Source: Myxococcales bacterium (GTDB lineage: Bacteria > Myxococcota_A > Polyangia > Palsa-1104 > JAEUJZ01). Taken from it: 64,000 bases of DNA. This document shows positions 1 to 7,032 of this stretch, in pieces. Under the pieces are notes generated by a model. It was given only the letters and a program-made list of their open reading frames with translations. It was not told the DNA's origin and did not search any database. Each line of letters starts with the position of its first letter. Positions within the stretch are counted from its first letter, which is position 1. The position numbers and the translations under genes are program-made. The stretch is taken from contig JAEUJZ010000013.1 in the NCBI GenBank assembly GCA_016794505.1, positions 186,001-250,000 of the forward strand. The letters run 5' to 3'.

Positions 1-148
1 GCAAGGCGGTGTGCGCCATCGCTGCCGTTGCAGAGGGCGCCGCAGCCGCTGGCCCTGCGCTCTGCGGTACAGCACCGCCCTGCCGCACGAGCCACAGCGC
101 AGTCGCCGCGGACACAACCACTGGAAGAACCCTGCGAAACGAGGACAT
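1..148 (-). CDS. Partial secreted or membrane protein (N-terminus only)
   Basis: An open minus-strand frame starts at an ATG at 148 (a second ATG lies at 166) and runs off the left edge without a stop. The first residues are basic (SSFRR) and are followed by a hydrophobic stretch (VLPVVVSAATALWLV), which looks like a signal peptide or membrane anchor, and then by Ala/Pro-rich low-complexity sequence of the kind that follows signal peptides in this window. A weak GAGG ribosome site lies about 9 nt before the ATG at 148. Function is unknown because only about 49 codons are visible. Confidence 0.4.
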   Translation of the reverse strand, partial: MSSFRRVLPVVVSAATALWLVRQGGAVPQSAGPAAAAPSATAAMAHTAL

Positions 149-262
149 CTGCCACCTCGGCATCATCGGTAACAATGGATGGACACCCCGTCGAGAGACT
201 GCGCACCAGCCCGGCGGCCAGGCTGTTCGGGCCGCTCGCGAACCGGACGGACGCGGCGCCTG

Positions 263-1330
263 CTACAGCATGCGCTGCGGAGTGTGAGCGCTTGCCGTCG
301 CAGGACTCGCCTGACTAAGCGTGCGAACCGGCGGAGCACGCTCGACCAGCCACTGCGCGGCCCGCCCGAAGTCGGCAAAGCGGGTCAGCTTGCCCTCTTC
401 ACCCAAGAAGGCCATCACGACCTCGCGGGGCTTGTTGCCACCGCCGCTGCCCCCCAGGATCCGTGCCGCCACCACCAAGCAGTACCCCGCTCGATCGTTA
501 TAGCCCGTCTTGCCGCCATGAATGACGTGCTTGGTCGAGCGCAGAAGCAGGTCCGTGTTGCTGTACTCGACGCTATCGCGCGGACGCGTCGTCGAACGCA
601 CGACGTACTGCGTGGCCCGGCTGGCCTCGGCGATGTGCGGGTTCTTGAGCGCCGCTTGCAGCATGGCCACCACCTCGCGCGGCGTCGAGACATTGCGATA
701 GTCCAGGCCCGTCGGGTCGCCAAACGTCGTCTTCTTCAGCCCCAGGCTGCGAGCTCGGGCCGTCATCGCCTCGGCGAACGCCGAAGGCAAAAGGCCAACC
801 GCCCGCCCCAGCGCCAGCACCGCGCGATTGTCCGAAGCCATCAGCGCCGCGTGCAAGAGCTCCTGATTGGTCAGCGTCATCCCGACGAGCAAGCGCGACT
901 TGGCACCCCGCGTGGTCAGCTTGGCATCGGCGGCGGTGATCGTTGTGTGGCCCTTTAAGTCCAGGTTGCGCTCCAGCACCACCAGCATGGCCATCAGCTT
1001 CGAGATCGACGCGATCGGGCGAACCGCCTCGGGATTCTTCTGGTAAAGCGGTGCGCCGCCCGCCCCAACATCGACGATCACCGCAGCAGCGGCCTGGATG
1101 TTCGGCAGGCCCGAGCGCGTATACACCGGGATCGGGCGGCTGCGAGCCACCACGCGTTTCTTCTTGGCCGCGACGTGGGCACGCTTGCTGCTGCCACGCA
1201 CCGGCTTGCGAGCCGCAGCGTCGGACGTCATGGCCAAGAGCGTGACCAAGAGCACGCCCGCAAGCACCGACCAGCGCGTTGCCGCTCGGAAGCCATGTCT
1301 GCCACAGAGGATGGGCTGTCCCTCTCTCAT
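263..1330 (-). CDS. D-alanyl-D-alanine carboxypeptidase-like serine hydrolase (peptidase S11, PBP5/6 type)
   Basis: 355 aa. Penicillin-binding-protein fold of the S11 family, which trims the terminal D-Ala from peptidoglycan stem peptides in the periplasm. All three active-site motifs are present: SxxK at residues 108-111 (SISK), SxN at 166-168 (SDN) and KTG at 274-276 (GGKTGYN). The N-terminus has a hydrophobic signal segment at about 20-36 followed by a Lys/Arg-rich linker at 41-66, so the enzyme is exported or anchored. The C-terminal beta-rich PBP5 domain seems reduced: about 70 residues follow the KTG motif region, ending in a Ser/Ala/Pro-rich tail. A regulatory or endopeptidase role (PBP7-like) is an alternative. 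The start is ATG at 1330. Confidence 0.87.
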   Translation of the reverse strand: MREGQPILCGRHGFRAATRWSVLAGVLLVTLLAMTSDAAARKPVRGSSKRAHVAAKKKRVVARSRPIPVYTRSGLPNIQAAAAVIVDVGAGGAPLYQKNPEAVRPIASISKLMAMLVVLERNLDLKGHTTITAADAKLTTRGAKSRLLVGMTLTNQELLHAALMASDNRAVLALGRAVGLLPSAFAEAMTARARSLGLKKTTFGDPTGLDYRNVSTPREVVAMLQAALKNPHIAEASRATQYVVRSTTRPRDSVEYSNTDLLLRSTKHVIHGGKTGYNDRAGYCLVVAARILGGSGGGNKPREVVMAFLGEEGKLTRFADFGRAAQWLVERAPPVRTLSQASPATASAHTPQRML

Positions 1331-1372
1331 CGCCGAAAGTATGGAAGAAGCGCCGGATGACCGGAAGTTTTT

Positions 1373-2491
1373 TCAGCCAGCTGCAGCCGGGCCGGACTGC
1401 GACAGAAGCGCGAAGCCGATGAGCTTGTAAAGGACGCGCGCTCCGACGCAGGCATCCCACTCGTCGTGGACTTCCTGGGCTCCATCGCTTCCGCTAGCCC
1501 GTCGACGCGGTGGCGCTGGCGCCGGAGCCACTTCGCAGAGATCAAAGCCCACGATCTGGCGGCCCGAGCGAACCAGCGTGCGCAAGAGCGTCACCAGCTC
1601 GGCAAACTGCAGGCCACCTGGCACCGGGGTTCCCGTGTGCGGGCACAGCGCCGGATCCAGCCCGTCGATATCGACGCTGACATAGACCTGTGATGGCAGC
1701 TCCGCGACGATCTGCTCGCACAGCGTCATCCAGGTCGTGCCCTCGTGCTTGGCCAGCGCAAGCTCGCTGTCAAAGAACGTGCGAATGCGGCCGTTTTCCG
1801 CCGCGATGCGGTCTGCCTCGGCCTCACACAGATCGCGAATGCCGACCTGCACCAAGCGGCCGATGCTGGGTGCTGCAGCAAGGACGTTGTGCATGATCGA
1901 CGCGTGCGACTGCGCAAAGCCCTGATAGGCCACTCGCAAGTCGGCGTGCGCATCGATGTGCAAAATGCCCATGCCCGGAACGTGCGCCGCATGCTCGACG
2001 ATCGCGCCCAGCGGGACCGAGTGATCCCCACCCAGCACACCGACCAGCTTGCCCTTTTGGATCAGGCCGCGCGTCCGATCGGCGACATAGCGCTCGACGG
2101 CTCGTGAAGCCTGATTAACCGCATCGAGAGACGCCTGCCGCTCGCTCGCCGCTTCGTCCGCTGCATCCGCAGACTCGGCAGCGTCCTCGTCCAGCGATGT
2201 CGCGTGCGCCGCCGCTTGGCCAGCACTGGCGTTCCAGGCCTGCACACTCGGCGGCAGCGGCAGCATGTGGATCCCTGCCGCATACGGTCGGCCTGTATCG
2301 ACGTCATACAGGTCGACCTGATGACTGGCCCGCAAGATCGCAGCGGGGCCCTGCGCGGTCCCGTGGTGATACGAGGTCGTGGCGTCAAACGGCACCGGCA
2401 CAATCACCACGCGCGCCGCGTCGAGCGAGTCATCCAAGCCAAACAGTCCGCTGTCGGGACGAGCCGCAGCATTGGGATCAATCGTAGCCAT
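1373..2491 (-). CDS. Agmatinase/arginase-family ureohydrolase
   Basis: 372 aa from the ATG at 2491; the frame also extends to a TTG at 2527. Binuclear-manganese ureohydrolase, hydrolysing agmatine, arginine or a related guanidino compound to urea plus an amine. Metal-ligand motifs are in the correct order: GGDHS at 154-158, HIDAHAD at 178-184 and SVDIDGLDP at 272-280. An Ala/Asp/Glu-rich insert at about 85-128 (containing ESADAADEAASER) makes it longer than typical agmatinases of about 300 aa and looks disordered. An arginine decarboxylase (SpeA) lies at 51181-53133 in the same window, which favours agmatine as substrate. Formiminoglutamase or guanidinobutyrase activity cannot be excluded from sequence alone. 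Confidence 0.85.
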   Translation of the reverse strand: MATIDPNAAARPDSGLFGLDDSLDAARVVIVPVPFDATTSYHHGTAQGPAAILRASHQVDLYDVDTGRPYAAGIHMLPLPPSVQAWNASAGQAAAHATSLDEDAAESADAADEAASERQASLDAVNQASRAVERYVADRTRGLIQKGKLVGVLGGDHSVPLGAIVEHAAHVPGMGILHIDAHADLRVAYQGFAQSHASIMHNVLAAAPSIGRLVQVGIRDLCEAEADRIAAENGRIRTFFDSELALAKHEGTTWMTLCEQIVAELPSQVYVSVDIDGLDPALCPHTGTPVPGGLQFAELVTLLRTLVRSGRQIVGFDLCEVAPAPAPPRRRASGSDGAQEVHDEWDACVGARVLYKLIGFALLSQSGPAAAG

Positions 2492-2558
2492 CGCGGCGCG
2501 CAGTCTATCAGACCGCCGCGGCGACAAAAGTCCCGCGCAGCGAGGAGGTCGGAGCGAC

Positions 2559-3014
2559 CTAGACCGAGGCGCCTTCTTCCCGCGACTTCTGCAGGAACTG
2601 CAGCGCCGCCTCGCGATCGTCGAAGTGCGTCACCTGAAGCTGGTATCCACCCAGCACCCGCGCCGCTGCGCTGACCAAGCTGATCATCGTGCGCAGCGGC
2701 AGCGTCGCTCCACACGTCGCGATGTTCAGTCGCTGGCGGTGCGTGCGCAGATACTCCACCAGCAGGCGACGCGCCTCGGGCGTGGGGCGTGGCGAGCCCT
2801 GCGGCTCGAACAGGCACTGCAGGCATGCCTCGGATTGGCCATAGCGCCGCAGCAGCAAGACCAAGCCAGCGACGTGCTCGCCTTGCACTTCCCCCGACGG
2901 TACAAAGCGCAGAATGCCGTCGCGGAACGAGTATGTATGTGGGCCGATCGATCCCGAGTCTGCGATTCCCGAAAGCCCTTCGCCAGCCTGCGCATCCTGC
3001 GACATCTGTCTCAT
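2559..3014 (-). CDS. SpoIIAA/STAS-like small cytoplasmic protein
   Basis: 151 aa from ATG 3014; the frame is open to a TTG at 3041 and another ATG is at 3005. No signal peptide. Alternating beta/alpha pattern: a strand pair at about 28-40 (SFRDGILRFVPSGEV), a helix, a second strand before an EYLRTH-type helix, and a C-terminal HFDDREAALQFL helix. This is the pattern of SpoIIAA-like/STAS proteins that are frequent in myxobacteria. The ending resembles that of the 127-aa protein at 55661. The family usually acts by protein-protein contacts; no enzymatic residues are visible. It lies directly upstream of the ureohydrolase gene on the same strand, about 68 bp away. Confidence 0.55.
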   Translation of the reverse strand: MRQMSQDAQAGEGLSGIADSGSIGPHTYSFRDGILRFVPSGEVQGEHVAGLVLLLRRYGQSEACLQCLFEPQGSPRPTPEARRLLVEYLRTHRQRLNIATCGATLPLRTMISLVSAAARVLGGYQLQVTHFDDREAALQFLQKSREEGASV

Positions 3015-3204
3015 TAGGCGCAGCCAGGCAGAGCGGTGCAATCTGTGACCTCGCGTAATCGACCGACGCAGGCGGAGCCACGTTCCGTGGGCGTGCTGCG
3101 TGCGACCCGGCCGGCAGCCCTCGTCGCCACAGGCAACCGCTCACACGGTCGGCAAGGAAGCGCAGGCCCGGTGACATTCTTGACCGAGGGGGGACGACAT
3201 CACC

Positions 3205-3750
3205 ATGCGCGCATCGATCGCAGCGGGCCTGGGACGCAGAACCAAGAAGGCCTGCGCCGGGATGGCTTACACAGCATGGTTGGGATGAATCAGGGGGATG
3301 GGCCGACGTTTCGCTTTGTGGCGGACATCACGCGCGGTCAGCAGCCGGCGAGTGTCCAGATCATGCGCATCATCGACCGCGCCACGGACGGCCGTCCGCA
3401 ACATCGACACCGAAGACATGAACGGCGATGGCCGAGCCGACGTCGTGATCTATCGCCCGCAGATCGGAACCGGGCTGCTTATGGCCTATGCGCGCAACAA
3501 CGGTGCGAGCTTTGTCGTTCACCAGGACTTTGAAGGCCACGAGATCGAGTTGGATCTTGGGGGCGTCGAGAAGCGCGACACGTTCGACCTCAACCTGGAC
3601 GGCTGTGCCGACTATGTCCATGCCGGCATGCACGGTCGGCGGCGAGCCCTCAGCTATCTTCTGGCTCCGTGCGATGAAAAACCCGCGCCCGCGACCGCCA
3701 CGCAGCCCGAGTCAGGCGAAGAAAGGCCCGCTCGGACCGCGCAGCGCTAG
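3205..3750 (+). pseudogene. Frameshifted exported FG-GAP/VCBS-type protein (relic)
   Basis: No single frame covers this locus, but coherent pieces lie in sequence in different frames. An ATG at 3205 opens a short frame of the type RASIAAGLGRRTKK and stops after about 25 codons. A second frame carries GDGPTFRFVADITRGQQPAS up to about 3395. The third frame, to the stop at 3748-3750, contains DMNGDGRADVVIYRP and a second DLNLDGCADYVHAG, which are calcium-binding loops of FG-GAP/VCBS repeats, and then a Pro/Glu tail. At least one indel near 3380-3400 is needed to join the last two. It is either a decaying secreted-protein gene or a sequencing error; resequencing would decide. Confidence 0.5.
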
Positions 3751-3850
3751 CAGTAATCAGTCAATGATTCATACAAATAAAAGATCATTTATTATATTTT
3801 ATTGTGCTGCTTCATATTCTCGTAAACAGATTACCTAATGATTCAGTGTT
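3751..3850. other. AT-rich intergenic island
   Basis: Between the end of the FG-GAP relic and the end of the minus-strand glycosyltransferase gene there are about 100 bp with strikingly low GC, including runs such as AAATAAAAGATCATTTATT. The neighbouring sequence is strongly GC-rich. No ORF of note and no clear hairpin is visible. It may be foreign DNA, a recombination scar, or the terminator region of the two convergent genes. Confidence 0.6.
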
Positions 3851-3875
3851 TATTGCCCGTTTCTTGAACAAGCGC

Positions 3876-5762
3876 CTAACGTGACACCAGAGCCACCTTG
3901 GGGCCGGGGATGTCGCCTGGTGGCTCTTCGATGTCGATGGTCGTGGCCAAGACCGAAAGGGACGGATCGTGCTGGACTGGCTGCGGCTCGCGCAGCGGAG
4001 GGGTTCGCCCGGCCCCGCGCGTCTTGCCTTCGGGCCGCTTGCCGTCGACAGGCTTGCCGGCACTGGCCGGCCGCAGCGGGGGCAAGCTGGGGCTGCCCGT
4101 CTGCACGGCAAACGCGCGCTGCATCTGCGGCACCATCGAAAGCGGCATCAGACAGGAAAACGGCTGCCCCGCCTTGAGCGCAGCCTTGAGCGCAGCCACC
4201 GACTCGAACTCTTCGACGGCCGGAGCGCCAAAGCCGGACAGCCGAGCGTAATAGGTAATCAGAGGCTTGGGGATGGCGAGCGAGCACAGCTTGGCTCCGC
4301 TGGGCGCGTGCTGCTGCGACAGCGCAAGCTGCTTCAGGCTGTCGCTCTTGTGAAGGACGCCATCGCCTTCGATCATCGCGACCACCACGCCCGCCAAGGC
4401 ACCCAGCGTCACCACGCCACCCAGCGAGCCCAGCCAGCGAACCGGCGACTGCAAGCCGACGGCAGCGGCCACAGCCAAGGGAGGCAGAACCAGGCCGATT
4501 CCCCGCGGTGCTGGGCTCGGCTCGGACAGCACCGACAGCACGGCCGCAACCAAGACCCAGCAGAGCAGCGGTCGCGAGGCGCGACGCATCGATCCCAACA
4601 GCAGACCAAAGCCCGCCATCACGATCACGACAGCGCCGACGTGACGACCGTACCAGCTAGGTCCCTGGTACCACAGGGCCATGAACTGCCGCACCGCGAC
4701 CTCGGTCCCGCGGAACGAAAACAGGCCCTGCAGACCGTGGGGATGCAGCCGCAGCGACAGCATCGTCAGCAGCGAGCCGCCCAGCAGCATCAGCCACACG
4801 CGGCGCTTGCGCAGAAGATAGCGATGCGCCACCAGCATATCCAGCAGGGCAAAGGCCATGGCCACGATCGCGGCGCGTGGATCGACGGCGGCGGCCAAGC
4901 CGATGCCGAGCGTCGCAAAGAACATGGGCAGGCGGCGCAGGGGCAGCGGCGCGGGCTCTTCTGCCTCTTTGTGAATGGGCAAGATGTGGCGATCGAACTT
5001 GTGGCCGTGCAGCGCGTGGCTGACCACGGCCACGGCGGCTGTCGAGGCCAGCGCCGACAAAAGATCGGGCACGATGCGGTGCGCTAGCTCGTACGTTACG
5101 GGCAGCGCCAGGAACACCAGGCCAGCCAAGCCGCCGACGTGCCGCCCCAGACCGATGTCGATCGAGATGGCGAGCAGACAGATGGCACAGACCAAAGCCG
5201 AAAACACCGGCACCACGCGCAGCGTCAGCTCACTTTCGCCGAGCAGGCGCACGCTGGCCGCCATCTGCAAGAGCCCCAGCGGCGACGCCAGCGGACGCGG
5301 CAGCGACTGCAGGGTCGTCTTTAGATCCACCTGCCCGGCCGACAAGCGCACGAGCGCATTGGCCAGCGTCGCGTCATCGCCCTGCCACAGGCTGCCGCTG
5401 CCCATGTTGATCAGATACACAAGAAGCGGCAGCAGCATGGCGATGGCCCAGCCCAGCACCAAGCCGCGGGGCGCCTGCAGCGTATGGATGACTTTCTGCG
5501 CGGCGCCCACGGGATCGCGCAAGACACCCGCGGCGGTGTTCAGGCCGCGCTCGATGCCCTCTTCGAGCTTTTCGATCTTTTCGGGCAGCGTGCTCGGCAG
5601 TCGGCTTAGCCGGGCCAAGCGGCGCAGGCGACGGCGCGAGGGCGGCCCGGTGTTGATGTCGGGGCGACTGGCGCGGCCGGATCGCGGCGAACCGGAAGCT
5701 CGCGGCGAACCAGAAGGAAGATCGGGACGGCTGGGGCGCCCGGTCCGCGTCGGCCTAGACAT
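3876..5762 (-). CDS. Glycosyltransferase-39/ArnT-like polytopic membrane protein
   Basis: 628 aa. Residues 1-75 are a basic, Pro/Ser/Arg-rich cytoplasmic leader, then many hydrophobic segments begin near residue 100 (LVLGWAIAMLLPLLVYLI). The first periplasmic loop carries WQGDDATLANALVRL, where lipid-linked sugar transferases of the GT39/PMT_2 group have their catalytic acidic pair. Transmembrane segments continue to about 450, followed by a soluble alpha/beta domain (EEFESVAALKAALKAG) and a disordered Pro-rich tail. It probably transfers a sugar from a polyprenyl carrier to a lipid or protein in the periplasm; the acceptor is unknown. Start is ATG 5762. The 3' end abuts the AT-rich island. 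Confidence 0.72.
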   Translation of the reverse strand: MSRPTRTGRPSRPDLPSGSPRASGSPRSGRASRPDINTGPPSRRRLRRLARLSRLPSTLPEKIEKLEEGIERGLNTAAGVLRDPVGAAQKVIHTLQAPRGLVLGWAIAMLLPLLVYLINMGSGSLWQGDDATLANALVRLSAGQVDLKTTLQSLPRPLASPLGLLQMAASVRLLGESELTLRVVPVFSALVCAICLLAISIDIGLGRHVGGLAGLVFLALPVTYELAHRIVPDLLSALASTAAVAVVSHALHGHKFDRHILPIHKEAEEPAPLPLRRLPMFFATLGIGLAAAVDPRAAIVAMAFALLDMLVAHRYLLRKRRVWLMLLGGSLLTMLSLRLHPHGLQGLFSFRGTEVAVRQFMALWYQGPSWYGRHVGAVVIVMAGFGLLLGSMRRASRPLLCWVLVAAVLSVLSEPSPAPRGIGLVLPPLAVAAAVGLQSPVRWLGSLGGVVTLGALAGVVVAMIEGDGVLHKSDSLKQLALSQQHAPSGAKLCSLAIPKPLITYYARLSGFGAPAVEEFESVAALKAALKAGQPFSCLMPLSMVPQMQRAFAVQTGSPSLPPLRPASAGKPVDGKRPEGKTRGAGRTPPLREPQPVQHDPSLSVLATTIDIEEPPGDIPGPKVALVSR

Positions 5763-5879
5763 ACGAAGAACGATAGCAAGACTGACGCGCGATCACGCCC
5801 TGTGAAATGAAATGGCAACAAATCGCAGGGGCACGCATGCGGCGACGCGCCAGCCGACGTGGCAGCCGACGTCGCGTGG

Positions 5880-6536
5880 CTAGCGCTTAAGCAGGGTGAC
5901 GACCCGCTGCGGCGGCAGGTAGTGATCGACGACGGGAAGCTGCTGCTGCTGCTCCATGCCCAGCCGCGACAGCACGAACTCGACGGCGCGGATGCGCTCT
6001 TGCATCGACGGCGTGTCGATCGGCAGGTAGCGGATGCGGAACTGTTCCAAGAGCAGCTTGACCATGCCATCGATGCGCACCACCGAGTCCCAATCGACGC
6101 CCGCCCGCACTCCGTCTTCCTTGAGCAGCGAGCGGTGGGGGCGAACGAAGAAGACCAGGCCGTTCGAGACCCACTCCATATAGCTGCGCACTTCGACGCC
6201 GCTGTCTTCCGCCATGATGTCGCCCAGGACCATCGCGTGCTCGGCGGCATAGGCCAGGTTGTCGAAGGCGCGGTCCGAGACGAAGCCCTTGTCTTGCATG
6301 CGCTCGATGGCGATCTGCCGTTCGAAGACGCGGCGCTGATAGTCGCCGACGCGCTCCATATCGGTGCGCAGCGTGTCGAAGTTGGTCTCAAGCTCGGCGA
6401 GGACGGCGCGAGCCACCTCGGTGATCATCGGCAGGCCATAGCGTCGGCTGACCCAGCGGGTCATGGTCGTCTTGCCGGTGGCGTGCGAGCCAACAAAATA
6501 GATGCGCATGGGCTTGTCATTTGCGGCGTGGGTCAT
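5880..6536 (-). CDS. P-loop AAA_28/NadR-like kinase-type ATPase
   Basis: 218 aa, soluble. Walker A is GSHATGKTT at residues 16-24, immediately after a strand (RIYFVG), typical of nucleotide or nucleoside kinases and of the NadR-kinase/AAA_28 group. A DRAFDNLAY segment at 88-96 corresponds to the DR-containing lid/substrate region of deoxynucleoside-kinase-like enzymes, and FFVRP near 130 is the strand that usually precedes the lid arginines. Substrate is unknown. The start ATG 6536 is followed by a second possible start at 6509. The region upstream of this gene contains the 22-bp repeat array, so the array is placed to influence its transcription. Confidence 0.72.
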   Translation of the reverse strand: MTHAANDKPMRIYFVGSHATGKTTMTRWVSRRYGLPMITEVARAVLAELETNFDTLRTDMERVGDYQRRVFERQIAIERMQDKGFVSDRAFDNLAYAAEHAMVLGDIMAEDSGVEVRSYMEWVSNGLVFFVRPHRSLLKEDGVRAGVDWDSVVRIDGMVKLLLEQFRIRYLPIDTPSMQERIRAVEFVLSRLGMEQQQQLPVVDHYLPPQRVVTLLKR

Positions 6537-6697
6537 GGCGGTGCCTGCCGTACTCTGCTCAGCCCGCTTGTGTCAAGCCGCCCCTCACCCATCCGCCCAG
6601 CAGAGGCGCCCGGCCGCTCCCCATACGTTTTCTGCCGTATCCTCGCCGCCCAACAAGCCGCCCTTCATACGTCTATTGTCTTATCCATGGCACTGGA
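6537..6697. other. Upstream region of the P-loop kinase gene
   Basis: About 160 bp between the kinase start and the 22-bp repeat array. It contains a small inverted repeat, ATACG at 6623-6627 and CGTAT at 6636-6640, separated by 8 nt, which could be an operator or part of a promoter. No ORF or confident promoter boxes were identified. Confidence 0.3.
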
Positions 6698-7005
6698 TGA
6701 CCCATCCCAGGAGGTCGAGCGACCGGTCCCAGGTGGTCAAGCGACCGGTCCCAGGTGGTCAAGCGACCGGTCCCAGGTGGTCAAGCGACCGGTCCCAGGT
6801 GGTCCATCGACCGGTCCCAGGTGGTTGATCGACCGATCCCAGGTGGTTGATCAACCGATCCCAAGTGGTCCATCGACCGGTCCCAAGTGGTCCATCGACC
6901 GGTCCCAGGAGGTCGATCAACCGATCCCAAGTGGTTGCTCAACCGATCCCAGGGGGTCCATCGACCCCTCCCAGATGGCCGATCGGCCGGCCCCAAGAGG
7001 CCGGT
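6698..7005. repeat. 14-copy 22-bp direct tandem repeat array
   Basis: Fourteen consecutive units of exactly 22 bp with no spacers. The core unit at 6720-6741 contains GACCGGTC (a perfect palindrome) followed by CCAGGTGGTCAAG. The units at 6720-6785 are identical; copies diverge towards both ends (for example 6962-6983 and 6984-7005 are degenerate), as expected of an array that expanded from its centre. Because 22 is not a multiple of 3, the array has no stable reading frame, and long open frames that cross it on both strands are by-products. It lies after the stop of the 945-aa gene and before the P-loop kinase gene, both on the minus strand. Confidence 0.95.
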
Positions 7006-7032
7006 CGACCGCACGCTGGCGCTGGGTACGGG

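Noticed and set aside
6698..7005. Possible CRISPR array
   Set aside because: Units are contiguous with no spacers, only 22 bp and partly degenerate, and no cas gene is present.
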